NCBI GenBank assembly: GCA_029865445.1
Contig: JAOUGY010000034.1
Span: 1-18,746, forward strand
Length of the DNA: 18,746 nt
Direction of reading: 5' to 3'
Origin: Acidimicrobiia bacterium
GTDB lineage: Bacteria; Actinomycetota; Acidimicrobiia; Spongiisociales; ZC4RG35
Shown here: one piece after another, positions 6,780 through 16,077 of the stretch
How positions within the stretch are numbered: the stretch's first letter is position 1
Layout: each line of letters begins with the position of its first letter
Notes under the pieces: generated by a model
Database searches by the model: none
What the model was told of the DNA's origin: nothing
What the model saw: the letters and a program-made list of their open reading frames with translations, nothing else
Program-made: the position numbers and the translations under genes

Positions 6780-9116
6780 TCAAACTGGTTGGGGAGCCCG
6801 CTCCAGGGCGAGGTCGATGACCTCGTCGATGGTGTCTACGACGTGGAAGACGATCTGGTCGCGCACCGTGTCGGGAAGATCGTCGAGGTCGGGCTCGTTC
6901 CGTCGCGGAATGATCACCTCCAGCAAGCCGGCTCGGTGGGCGGCGAGGGCCTTCTGCTTCACACCCCCGACGGGAAGCACCTTCCCGGTGAGCGTGACTT
7001 CGCCCGTCATGCCGACGCTGTCCTTGACCTTGCGTCCGGTCAGCAAAGACACCAGCGCCGCCGTCATGGCAACCCCGGCCGACGGTCCGTCCTTGGGAAC
7101 GGCCCCTGCCGGAACGTGGAGATGAAATCGGTGTCTGAGCTTGTCCAAATCGATGCCGTATGCGCCATGGTGACTCTCGATGTAGGAGAGGGCGATGCGG
7201 GCCGACTCTCGCATCACGTCGCCCAGCTGTCCGGTGAGCGTGAGTCCGGGGTCGCCATCGGTGGCCCCGGCTTCGACAAACAACACTTCGCCGCCGGCTC
7301 CGGTGACGGCGAGGCCGGTGGCGACGCCTGCCACGTCGGTTCGATCGGATGCCTCGTCCTTCCATACCTTGGGCCGGCCCAGGTATTCGATCACCTGCGC
7401 CTCCTCCACCACGATGCTTCCCAGAACCGGAGACCCACCGCCGCCGCCGTCGCGGCCTCGCGCTACGGCGGTCCCCACCTTGCGGGTGAGTTTGGCGAGC
7501 TGACGTTCGAGCGAGCGGACTCCGGCCTCCCGCGTGTACCGGTCGACGATGACTGCGAGAGCACCTTCTGTCACCTCCAACTCCTCGGGTTCCAACCCCG
7601 CCGACCGCAGCTGTCGCGGGAGCAGATGGTCCCGGGCTATCGCAACCTTCTCCTCGTCGGTGTAGCCGTCGATCGAGATCACCTCGGTCCGATCGAGGAG
7701 AGGGGCCGGGATCGTGTCGAGAACATTCGCGGTGGCGATGAACAGTACGTCGGACAGGTCCAGGTCGACCTCGAGATAGTGGTCCCTGAAGGTGTGGTTC
7801 TGCGAGGGGTCCAAGACTTCGAGCAACGCAGACGATGGGTCACCTCGCCAGTCGTTACCGACCTTGTCCATCTCGTCGAGCAAGAAGACCGGGTTCATCG
7901 TTCCAGCCTCCGTCAGCGCCCGGGCGATGCGCCCGGGTCTGGCCCCCACATAGGTGCGTCGGTGACCGCGGATCTCGGCTTCGTCGCGGAGGCCGCCGAG
8001 GGCGACCCTCACGAATGTGCGGCCGAGAGCCTTGGCAACGGATTCTCCCAGCGAGGTCTTGCCGACGCCGGGAGGACCCACCAGCAACAGGATGGCCCCC
8101 GAGCTCTTCCCTTCGGTCACGTCGAGCCCGCGTTCGGCGCGCAGCTTTCGCACCGCCAGGTGCTCCACGATCCGTTCCTTGACGTCGTGGAGGCCTGTGT
8201 GGTCGGTGTCGAGGACCGCCCATGCCTCCTGCAAATCCAGCCGGTCGTCGCTCGTGTTGCCCCACGGCATCTCCAGCATCGTGTCGAGCCACGTCCGCAC
8301 CCAGGAGTGTTCGGGGGATTGTTCCGAGATTCGTTCGAGGCGGTCGATCTCGCGGTCGATCGCGGCACGGACGCCATCAGGCAGCATCCGCTGTTCGAGC
8401 TGTTCCCGGTACCCGCTCGTGACATCGGCCTCATCGCCGAGCTCACGGCGGATCGCCTCGAGTTGATTGCGCAGGAGGTACTCGCGCTGACTCTTGTCGA
8501 TGCGATCTGCGGCCTCGTCCCGGACCTTGCGCCGCAACTCGAGGTCGGCGAGGACTTCCCGCATCCAGCCGAGGAGCGTGCCGAGACGTTGCCGGATGTC
8601 GAGCGCTTCCAGTAGCTCGACTTTCTGGGCCAGGGAGAGATCGGGCGAGTACACGGCCAGGTCGGCCAGCTGGGATGGGTTCTCCATGGCCAGGACCCGT
8701 TCCGCGACCGCGTTCATCCCCCGGTTTTCGAGGACCGCGCTGACCGTGGCTCGGTACTCGTCGACGAGGGTCTCCAGCTCGTCGTCGATGAGGTCGACCT
8801 CGGGGTAAGGCTCGGCTTCGACCCAGAGGGCGCCTGTCTCGTCGACCCTGCCGGCGCCGACCCGGGCCCGAGCCATGCCGGACACCACCACGTTTCCGGC
8901 GTCGTCGGACTGCTGGATCTCGGCGATCGTCCCCACGCTGGCGTACCGGCCGTCGAGTCTGGGGACGAGGAGAAGCTGACCACCGGCGGTGTCGGCTGCC
9001 GCCACCGCCGTCTTGCCTTCGGTGGTCTCGATGCGGAGCGTCACCACCATGTGGGGAAAGACGACGCCGTTTCGGAGGGGGAGGACGGGAAGGGTGAGCT
9101 GGGATGTGTCGGGCAT
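6780..9116 (-). CDS. lon: ATP-dependent Lon protease
   Basis: This is a 778-residue protein, the normal length for bacterial LonA. I chose ATG 9116: GAGGAG lies about 8 bases upstream, and the protein then begins at the conserved LPVLPLRNGVVFPHMVV. The open frame extends further upstream only as noncoding leader. Domains in order are the N-terminal substrate-binding domain (to about 200), a coiled-coil helical part (RDEAADRIDKSQREYLLRNQ), an AAA+ module with Walker A GPPGVGKTS and Walker B FLLDEMDK, and a C-terminal protease domain with catalytic Ser in PKDGPSAGVAM and Lys in GGVKQKALAA. Lon is a cytosolic hexamer that degrades misfolded and regulatory proteins. Its upstream region carries a HAIR-like palindrome and a promoter element shared with dnaK, which suggests heat-shock control by HspR. 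lon is a known HspR target in Streptomyces. Confidence 0.98.
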   Translation of the reverse strand: MPDTSQLTLPVLPLRNGVVFPHMVVTLRIETTEGKTAVAAADTAGGQLLLVPRLDGRYASVGTIAEIQQSDDAGNVVVSGMARARVGAGRVDETGALWVEAEPYPEVDLIDDELETLVDEYRATVSAVLENRGMNAVAERVLAMENPSQLADLAVYSPDLSLAQKVELLEALDIRQRLGTLLGWMREVLADLELRRKVRDEAADRIDKSQREYLLRNQLEAIRRELGDEADVTSGYREQLEQRMLPDGVRAAIDREIDRLERISEQSPEHSWVRTWLDTMLEMPWGNTSDDRLDLQEAWAVLDTDHTGLHDVKERIVEHLAVRKLRAERGLDVTEGKSSGAILLLVGPPGVGKTSLGESVAKALGRTFVRVALGGLRDEAEIRGHRRTYVGARPGRIARALTEAGTMNPVFLLDEMDKVGNDWRGDPSSALLEVLDPSQNHTFRDHYLEVDLDLSDVLFIATANVLDTIPAPLLDRTEVISIDGYTDEEKVAIARDHLLPRQLRSAGLEPEELEVTEGALAVIVDRYTREAGVRSLERQLAKLTRKVGTAVARGRDGGGGGSPVLGSIVVEEAQVIEYLGRPKVWKDEASDRTDVAGVATGLAVTGAGGEVLFVEAGATDGDPGLTLTGQLGDVMRESARIALSYIESHHGAYGIDLDKLRHRFHLHVPAGAVPKDGPSAGVAMTAALVSLLTGRKVKDSVGMTGEVTLTGKVLPVGGVKQKALAAHRAGLLEVIIPRRNEPDLDDLPDTVRDQIVFHVVDTIDEVIDLALERAPQPV

Positions 9117-9174
9117 TGCGTGGCTCCTCGCTGATGTGGCCACCTCAACCAGGCGGCCCCGACCACTATTCCAC

Positions 9175-9203
9175 ATATTTGAACCTATGTGACTCAGATT
9201 CTC
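9175..9203 (-). promoter_or_regulatory. lon promoter region with HAIR-like operator
   Basis: Read on the minus strand, AGGTTCAAATAT (9175-9186) ends in a -10-like AAATAT placed 58 bases before the lon ATG. The same 12-mer with one change is at the dnaK promoter. The -35 position (9198-9203, GAGAAT) is weak. Overlapping it at 9179-9197, the plus strand reads TTGAAC-N7-ACTCAG, which matches the HspR-binding HAIR palindrome (TTGAGT-N7-ACTCAA) at 9 of 12 positions. The placement over the -10 would suit repression. This is motif inspection only. Confidence 0.45.
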
Positions 9204-9256
9204 TCGGCCCTGTGTAGTCAGGTCAGGAAGCGAGGCGTGAAAGGGTGTCGCCCACG

Positions 9257-9289
9257 AAAAAAGGGACCGGGGGTTGACCCGGTCCCTTT
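9257..9289 (-). terminator. Rho-independent terminator of the secreted protease gene
   Basis: A perfect 12-bp stem (9260-9271 with 9278-9289, arm AAAGGGACCGGG) surrounds a 6-base loop. On the minus strand it is followed by a run of six T (A-run 9257-9262 on the plus strand). It lies 20 bases after the protease stop codon, a textbook intrinsic terminator separating the protease gene from lon. Confidence 0.92.
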
Positions 9290-9309
9290 CTCCGTCGAGC
9301 TTCTCGGGT

Positions 9310-10128
9310 CTAGCCGAGGAAGGTCTTGATCCAGTAGAGCTCGAACTCGCGGTCGATGCGGAAGGCACCGCCGACGCCGGCGCAGTTGCCGTTGAGTCCG
9401 AACGAGTTGACACCGGTGATGGTGTCGGTCCCCCTCTGGAGGATGGGGCCGCCGGAGTCTCCGAAGCAGGTACCGCCGTGTTTCGAGTCACCGCTCAGCG
9501 TCATCGAGTTGCTGCCGGGGATCGGTCCGATGCCGGCCACGCCATTCGTATCGACCACGAACAGGTCGGCCTGCATACGGATCCTCTCGGCCACCGTCTT
9601 CTCGGGTTTCACGGGGTTCTGACTTGCGGCCTGGAGGCCATAACCCACCGCCGTCACCGTGGCCTTGTTACGACCCGAATCGAAGGTGTCCACCAGACCC
9701 TCGGTGGGCAGGTTCGCGTAACGAGCGACCGTTACCGGCTCGTCGAGCACGACCACACCGAGGTCGTACAGATAGAACGCCGCATCGATGTAGTCGGGAT
9801 GGGCGTAGGCCGTCCCATCCACCGAATACCCGGTGCCTCCGAACGGATAACCGTTCACGTCGAGTTGACTCTGCACGTCGCTCTGGAACCAGATCGTGGC
9901 GCGAGCAGCCCCGAACGTGCAGTGTCCGGCGGTCACGAACACCGTCTCCGAGATCAGTGCGCCGCTGCACCGCCACATCGGGTTCCCGTCGGCGTCGTCG
10001 GCGACCATCAGACCCACATAGGGATGGTCCTCTCCGTCCAGCGTTCCACCCCTGGTGATGGCGGAGGCCGGTACGGCCAGTGCCATCATCATTGCCGCGG
10101 CAAGTCCAAGCAACAGAAGTCGCTTCAT
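9310..10128 (-). CDS. Secreted chymotrypsin-fold (S1) serine protease
   Basis: This is a 272-residue protein. I chose ATG 10128 with GGAGG 4 bases upstream; a TTG start four codons earlier is less likely. A signal peptide (MKRLLLLG..., hydrophobic to Pro 20) ends at ASA, with predicted cleavage before ITRGG at residue 24. The catalytic triad is visible: His 69 in VTAGHC, Asp 122 in YDLGVVVL and Ser 225 in CFGDSGGP. Cys pairs CSG/GHC and TCF/NCAG probably form disulfides. Position 189 (six residues before the Ser) is Gly, so trypsin-like Arg/Lys preference is not predicted. The new N-terminus ITRGG resembles the activated IVGG end of S1 proteases, so removing the signal may directly yield active enzyme. 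It is a single-gene unit with its own terminator, divergent from dnaK; substrate unknown. Confidence 0.9.
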   Translation of the reverse strand: MKRLLLLGLAAAMMMALAVPASAITRGGTLDGEDHPYVGLMVADDADGNPMWRCSGALISETVFVTAGHCTFGAARATIWFQSDVQSQLDVNGYPFGGTGYSVDGTAYAHPDYIDAAFYLYDLGVVVLDEPVTVARYANLPTEGLVDTFDSGRNKATVTAVGYGLQAASQNPVKPEKTVAERIRMQADLFVVDTNGVAGIGPIPGSNSMTLSGDSKHGGTCFGDSGGPILQRGTDTITGVNSFGLNGNCAGVGGAFRIDREFELYWIKTFLG

Positions 10129-10145
10129 GCATCCTCCCAATTCGG

Positions 10146-10166
10146 GTGCGCCAGGTCTTGGCGCAC
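10146..10166 (-). promoter_or_regulatory. Leader hairpin of the protease gene
   Basis: The arms 10146-10153 (GTGCGCCA) and 10159-10166 are a perfect 8-bp inverted repeat with a 5-base loop. It ends 17 bases before the protease start codon, close to its ribosome site. It may be an mRNA leader structure or an operator. The rest of the divergent gap (10167-10280) shows nothing distinct to me. Confidence 0.4.
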
Positions 10167-10280
10167 ACTCCCTCTCTCCGGACGATGGGTCTCATCGCCC
10201 GCATCCGGAGCGTAGTAGCGCCGCCACCGCCACCCAAGCGAAACATTCGTCGACGTTTCACCAACTCGACCAGGTGGAAT

Positions 10281-10309
10281 ATGACAATGGTCGACTCAGG
10301 TTCTAATAT
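10281..10309 (+). promoter_or_regulatory. dnaK operon promoter
   Basis: The -35-like ATGACA (10281-10286) and -10-like TAATAT (10304-10309) are separated by 17 bases, a good housekeeping-sigma promoter. The sequence AGGTTC immediately before the -10 is shared with the lon promoter. A 7-bp inverted repeat, TCGACCA (10266-10272) with TGGTCGA (10288-10294), embraces the -35. A HAIR half-site ACTCAG lies at 10294-10299, but its partner half is poor. GGAGG at 10361-10365 is the dnaK ribosome site. Confidence 0.6.
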
Positions 10310-10371
10310 ACAAACACGATCAATTCGGTAGTCTGAACCAGACGAACCTCAGCTCACCTCGGAGGAATCAC

Positions 10372-12210
<1,839 letters not shown>

Positions 12211-12215
12211 TCGCG

Positions 12216-12782
12216 GTGGAAGAGCCACGATCCGACACACCAGAGGTCGAAGCCACCGCCGAGGAGTTCGATCTGGCGGAGCTCGGGGTCGCACTCCCTG
12301 AAGACAAGGACGAGGCGATCACGGTGTTGCTCGGCGAGCTCCGGGATGCCAGGTCGGAGGCTGCGTCGTACCTCGACGACCTCCGGCGGGTTGCCGCCGA
12401 TTTCGAGAACTACCGCAAGCGAGCGACGCGAGAGCAGCAGGTCACGGTGGAGCGGGCGTCAGAGCGCGTGCTCGCAGCCATGCTCCCTGTGCTCGACAGC
12501 TTCGACGCGGCGCTTCAGATCGAAGCCACCAGCGAAACCGAGGAGAAGCTCCTCGGCGGGATGCGCGGCACCCACACCCAGTTGATGGACGTCCTCGCCA
12601 AGGAGGGGCTCGAGTCGGTCCCCACCTGGGGGGTGGCGTTCGATCCCGAGATCCACGAGGCGGTCATGTCCAATGGTGATGGGTCGGTCTTGAATGTGAG
12701 CCAGGAATACCGGAAGGGCTACCGGCTGCGCGGCAAGGTGATCAGGGCCGCGCTCGTGGCCCTGGAGGCGACAGACGGATGA
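12216..12782 (+). CDS. grpE: Nucleotide exchange factor GrpE
   Basis: This 188-residue protein starts at GTG 12216, with GAGGAGG (12198-12205) inside the end of dnaK as ribosome site. It has the usual acidic disordered N-terminus, then a long helix with the GrpE core RRVAADFENYRKRATREQ, and the C-terminal beta domain with the diagnostic FDPEIHEAVM and GYRLRGKVIRAALV. GrpE is a homodimer that releases ADP from DnaK. It lies 5 bases after dnaK, and its TGA overlaps the dnaJ ATG as ATGA, so translation with dnaJ is coupled. Confidence 0.97.
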   Translation: MEEPRSDTPEVEATAEEFDLAELGVALPEDKDEAITVLLGELRDARSEAASYLDDLRRVAADFENYRKRATREQQVTVERASERVLAAMLPVLDSFDAALQIEATSETEEKLLGGMRGTHTQLMDVLAKEGLESVPTWGVAFDPEIHEAVMSNGDGSVLNVSQEYRKGYRLRGKVIRAALVALEATDG

Positions 12783-13897
12783 ACCGTGACTGGGTCGAGA
12801 AGGACTTCTACAAGACCCTTGGTGTGACCACAGAGGCGAGCGCCGACGACATCAAACGCGCCTACAGGAAGCTCGCCCAGGAGAACCACCCCGACGCCAA
12901 CCCCGGTGACACGAACGCCGAGGAGCGTTTCAAGCAGATCTCAGAGGCGTATGCGGTGCTCGGCAACGCCGAGAAACGCAAGGAGTACGACGACCTGAAA
13001 CGGCTGGTCGGGTCGGGAGGCTTCGCCGGGTTCGGCGGCGCCGGCCCGGGCGGCCAGCGAGTGCGTGTCGAAGACCTCGACGACCTGCTGAGCGGCTTCG
13101 GCGGCCTCGGCGACATCTTCGGCGCCGGCCGCGGTCGCAAGCAAGGCCCAAAGCGGGGTGCAGATGCCACGGCCGAACTGCACCTGGCGTTCACCGACGC
13201 CGTCAGCGGGGTCACCACCTCGGTGTCCGTCCGGGGGGAGGCGTCGTGTTCCCGCTGCGGGGGCGCCGGTGCGGAGCCGGGTACGAGCGCTCACACCTGT
13301 CCGACGTGTCACGGCTCGGGTTCGGTTGCCCAGAATCAGGGATTCTTCAGCTTCACCTCACCGTGCACGCAGTGCAGGGGAACGGGTCGCATCATCGAAA
13401 CACCCTGCACGACCTGCCGCGGATCGGGGAGGACGGTGCGTACCCGAACCATCAAGGTCAAGATCCCGGCCGGCGTGAAGGATGGCTCGACGATCCGCCT
13501 CCGAGGCAAGGGCGCACCCGGCGCGAACGGGGGACCGCCCGGCGACCTATTGGTGGCCGTCCACGTCGATTCGCACGCCGTCTTCGGCAGGTCCGGCAAC
13601 GATCTCACCGTTTCGGTTCCCGTCACCTACTCAGAGGCGGCGCTGGGAACGAAGATCGAAGTGCCGACCCTGGACGGCGCCGTAACGCTCAAGGTTCCAT
13701 CGGGCACGCCCAGCGGCAAGACGTTCCGGGTGCGCGGCAGAGGCATTCAGCTCGACCGGGGAAAGTCGGGCGACCTGCTCGTTCGGGTGGAGGTGGTCGT
13801 GCCCAAACGACTGTCACGTGACGAGAAGAAGCTGCTCGAACAGCTTGCCACATATCAGGACGACGACGTTCGAGCCCATCTGAAGACTGCGCCATGA
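12779..13897 (+). CDS. dnaJ: Chaperone protein DnaJ
   Basis: This 372-residue type I DnaJ has a J domain (residues 8-75, DFYKTLGVTTEAS, HPD at 37-39), then a Gly/Phe-rich linker (GSGGFAGFGGAGPGG). The zinc-binding region has all four CxxCxGxG repeats: CSRCGGAG, CPTCHGSG, CTQCRGTG and CTTCRGSG. The C-terminal substrate-binding domains follow. The short extension before the J domain (MNRDWVEK) is typical of actinobacterial DnaJ1. It stimulates DnaK ATPase activity and delivers clients. It overlaps grpE by ATGA and precedes hspR by 40 bases, completing the actinobacterial dnaK-grpE-dnaJ-hspR order. Confidence 0.98.
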   Translation: MNRDWVEKDFYKTLGVTTEASADDIKRAYRKLAQENHPDANPGDTNAEERFKQISEAYAVLGNAEKRKEYDDLKRLVGSGGFAGFGGAGPGGQRVRVEDLDDLLSGFGGLGDIFGAGRGRKQGPKRGADATAELHLAFTDAVSGVTTSVSVRGEASCSRCGGAGAEPGTSAHTCPTCHGSGSVAQNQGFFSFTSPCTQCRGTGRIIETPCTTCRGSGRTVRTRTIKVKIPAGVKDGSTIRLRGKGAPGANGGPPGDLLVAVHVDSHAVFGRSGNDLTVSVPVTYSEAALGTKIEVPTLDGAVTLKVPSGTPSGKTFRVRGRGIQLDRGKSGDLLVRVEVVVPKRLSRDEKKLLEQLATYQDDDVRAHLKTAP

Positions 13898-13937
13898 CCT
13901 CGTACGAGAATCTCTTGGCACCACAGGGAGGTGACTC

Positions 13938-14336
13938 ATGAACCGGCGCGAGAGAGCGGTGTTTGTGATTTCGGTGGCGGCCGAACTCGCGGGCATGCAC
14001 CCACAGACGTTGCGCATCTACGAGCGCAAAGGGCTGATCGAGCCCTTCCGAACACCCGGCGGCACTCGACGCTACTCCCAGGAGGACATCGACCGCCTGG
14101 CGTTGATCCAGGAACTCACCGAGCAAGGCCTCAACCTCGAAGGCGTCAAGCGCATCATGGCCATGCAGGCGGAGATCGAACATCTGCGAGGCAAGATCGA
14201 GGCGCTCGAATCCGAACTGTCTCGGACACGGGCCGAGATGAGGTCTCAGGCTCAGCAGATCCACCAGTCCTACCGGCACGAAATCGTGCTCCGCTCTGAA
14301 GTGCTCCCCGAGGTGAGGCGAAACCGGAACCGCTGA
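13938..14336 (+). CDS. hspR: Heat-shock repressor HspR (MerR family)
   Basis: This is a 132-residue protein with GGGAGGTG 4-5 bases before ATG 13938. The N-terminal MerR winged helix (residues 10-75) has FVISVAAELAGMHPQTLRIYERKGLIEP followed by the wing RTPGGTRRYSQEDIDRL, which is the HspR signature; a coiled-coil helix from about 90 mediates dimerisation. HspR represses the dnaK operon, and in Streptomyces also clpB and lon, by binding HAIR sites, with DnaK as co-repressor in known cases. Its position at the end of the operon gives autoregulation. The stop lies only 3 bases from the converging cupredoxin gene, and no separate terminator is visible there. Confidence 0.96.
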   Translation: MNRRERAVFVISVAAELAGMHPQTLRIYERKGLIEPFRTPGGTRRYSQEDIDRLALIQELTEQGLNLEGVKRIMAMQAEIEHLRGKIEALESELSRTRAEMRSQAQQIHQSYRHEIVLRSEVLPEVRRNRNR

Positions 14337-14339
14337 AGG

Positions 14340-14741
14340 TCACCCGGTGACGGTGAACTCGCTCCAGTTCCCGGCGGCATAGTGGGCCGGGAGGTTGCAG
14401 ATCAGAAGGTACGTGCCCGGGGCGAGGTCGAGCGTGAGTTCGGTAGATGTCCCGCCCACGATGTCCTCCACCTCGTCGATCACGGTGAGACCGGTGGTGT
14501 CGGCGATGCCGTCGACCAGGGGAAGCACCTGCCCGGCCGAGGCCCCGGCGAATACCTCGAACTCGTGAACCTGGCTGCCGGCGTTGTCGATCTCGAAAGT
14601 GATGAGCCCGGGATCCACCGACGTCGCGTCGAGGTTGAAGGCTCCGTCGGTTATCTCCACCGCGACGGGTTCGCCGGCGGGAGCCGAGGAGCAGGCGGCC
14701 ACCACCATCACAGCGGCGGTCACAATCAGCTTCTTCATCAT
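14340..14741 (-). CDS. Cupredoxin-like lipoprotein
   Basis: This is a 133-residue protein. I chose ATG 14741 (a tandem ATG follows at 14738) because AGGAGAG lies about 8 bases upstream; the longer frame would read into the permease gene. The lipobox is VVAAC with Cys 17. The mature part is a single cupredoxin domain: His 59 (QVHEFEVF), Cys 115 and His 120 (CNLPAHYAAGN) are the type-1 copper ligands in order. The place of the usual axial Met (after H-x-x-x-G) is Asn 125, so the site is atypical. It lies 14 bases after the FTR1 permease stop on the same strand. In EfeUOB systems the periplasmic EfeO carries a cupredoxin domain, so this protein may serve as the metal-handling partner of the permease. 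That role is inferred. Confidence 0.82.
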   Translation of the reverse strand: MMKKLIVTAAVMVVAACSSAPAGEPVAVEITDGAFNLDATSVDPGLITFEIDNAGSQVHEFEVFAGASAGQVLPLVDGIADTTGLTVIDEVEDIVGGTSTELTLDLAPGTYLLICNLPAHYAAGNWSEFTVTG

Positions 14742-14755
14742 TCCCTTCTCTCCTG

Positions 14756-15604
14756 TCATGACGCCAGCGGGCGCGTCCTCATCGACGTTGCCACGTACCA
14801 CCCCATCGGTATGAGGAAGGCCAGCCAGGCCAGCGACTCCAAAACTGTGGGGACGGGTTGGATTCCCAGGAACCCGGTCACGAGGGCCGCCCGGATGGTT
14901 CCGGGCCGCACCAACCAGGCGAGATCGACGGCGGGGGTGGTGCCGAATCCGATCAAGCCTGCCTCCGTGAATTCGTGAAGAGCCGTCGACACGAGCCCTG
15001 CCGCCACGAGCACGAGCAAGAGGCCGGTGACGCCGAAGAACTTCCGGAGGTTCACCTTCACACCACCCCGATACATGGCATAGCCGATTCCGATGGCCAC
15101 GACCACGCCGGCGACGGCACCGACGGCGCCTGCCGCCGCAGACGTCGCCTGTTTGAGGCTGGCAGTGAGAAAGATCACCGTCTCCAGACCTTCGCGGACC
15201 ACCGCCAGAAACGCCATGACGACCAGCGCCGTCCCCGACCTAGACCCCAGCGCCACCCACGCCTTCGCCTCGAGATCACTCCGCAGCGTCCGACTGTGGC
15301 GGCGCATCCATACGATCATGTACGTGACGCCGGCGACGGCGATCACGGTCAGCACTCCTTCGAGGATCTCGCGCTGTTTGAACGGCAATCGCCGGCCTGC
15401 GAGCTCCAGACCCGCGCCCACTCCGATGCAGACGATGATGGCGGCCCCGACACCGATCCACATGCTCCTGATCGACTTGCGGTCGCCGTTGCGAGTGAGG
15501 AAGGCAGCGATGATCCCGACGATCAGCGACGCCTCCAAACCTTCTCGCAATCCGATCACGAATGTCGCAAGCACCATGCCTCCAACGCCGATCTCACGTC
15601 CCAC
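14756..15604 (-). CDS. efeU: FTR1/EfeU-type high-affinity iron permease
   Basis: This is a protein of up to 282 residues with about seven hydrophobic segments. Both iron-transport REGLE motifs are present: GLREGLEASLIVGII near the N-terminus in helix 1 and VVREGLETVIFL in helix 4. It belongs to the oxidase-dependent iron transporter family, which moves iron across the cytoplasmic membrane after oxidation outside. GTG 15604 has a well-placed GGAGG (8 bases upstream). ATG 15577 gives the usual family N-terminus (MVLATFVIGLREGLE), but its GGAGG is only 1 base away, so either start is possible. The downstream cupredoxin lipoprotein gene forms an operon with it. No EfeO or EfeB is present nearby. 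A 10-bp palindrome upstream is a likely regulatory site. Confidence 0.93.
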   Translation of the reverse strand: MGREIGVGGMVLATFVIGLREGLEASLIVGIIAAFLTRNGDRKSIRSMWIGVGAAIIVCIGVGAGLELAGRRLPFKQREILEGVLTVIAVAGVTYMIVWMRRHSRTLRSDLEAKAWVALGSRSGTALVVMAFLAVVREGLETVIFLTASLKQATSAAAGAVGAVAGVVVAIGIGYAMYRGGVKVNLRKFFGVTGLLLVLVAAGLVSTALHEFTEAGLIGFGTTPAVDLAWLVRPGTIRAALVTGFLGIQPVPTVLESLAWLAFLIPMGWYVATSMRTRPLAS

Positions 15605-15630
15605 CGATCAGGCCTCCAAGACATACACTG

Positions 15631-15669
15631 TCAGGAACACCTGATAAACACTATCGCCGTAGTGTTTAT
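15631..15669. promoter_or_regulatory. Palindromic operator candidate upstream of the iron permease
   Basis: A perfect 10-bp inverted repeat, ATAAACACTA (15644-15653) and TAGTGTTTAT (15660-15669), flanks a 6-base centre. A smaller one, TCAGG-N4-CCTGA (15631-15644), abuts it. They lie 40-65 bases before the permease start and 61 bases before the divergent small gene. The AT-rich arms stand out from the GC-rich surroundings. The sequence does not match the IdeR/DtxR, MntR or HAIR consensus as I know them, so the regulator cannot be named. Confidence 0.6.
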
Positions 15670-15729
15670 TCATCCCGCCTGGGAATGTCAAGCCAAACCG
15701 CCGACCATCAGCCACTACGCTGTCCGGTC

Positions 15730-16023
15730 ATGACAATCGAGACCACCAGCCGGACCTATGAGGGGATCGCTCGGATCCTCGATCGCAATGGAATGCTCAT
15801 CGACGTCGGCAAGGCCGAGTTGATGACCACGGACCCGGTCGGCTGGAAGGGCACCCTCAGCGTTTTCAAAGGGTCGAGTCTCGAGAACAAACACATCACC
15901 GCCATAGTGCGATTGGCCACCGATCAGGAAGGGCTGGCGACCGTCGGGCCCAAGCTGGCCGACCTCGGCAACGATCTCATCTCCGTAGCCATGACCGGAG
16001 TCGACGACGTCGTTCCGTTCTGA
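15730..16023 (+). CDS. Small conserved-looking hypothetical protein
   Basis: This 97-residue protein starts at ATG 15730 (MTIETTSRTYEGIARI). The residues suggest an all-beta fold of short strands (GIARILDRNGMLIDVGKAEL, GWKGTLSVF, HITAIVRLA, LISVAMTGVDDV), with no signal peptide, membrane segment or metal motif. I do not recognise the family. No ribosome site is evident, and TACGCT at 15716-15721 could be a -10 that places the transcript start at or next to the ATG, so a leaderless mRNA is plausible. An in-frame ATG at 15685 is an alternative start. It is divergent from the iron permease and shares its palindrome-containing intergenic region. The gap after it (16024-16077) shows no clear terminator. 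Confidence 0.65.
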   Translation: MTIETTSRTYEGIARILDRNGMLIDVGKAELMTTDPVGWKGTLSVFKGSSLENKHITAIVRLATDQEGLATVGPKLADLGNDLISVAMTGVDDVVPF

Positions 16024-16077
16024 ACCGACACCGCCTGCCGTCCACGACCGGGTTGGTTCGTTGTTCGAAACTCCGAT

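Noticed and set aside
10266..10294. A CIRCE element at dnaK
   Set aside because: The inverted repeat TCGACCA-N15-TGGTCGA does not match TTAGCACTC-N9-GAGTGCTAA, and the operon encodes HspR, not HrcA.
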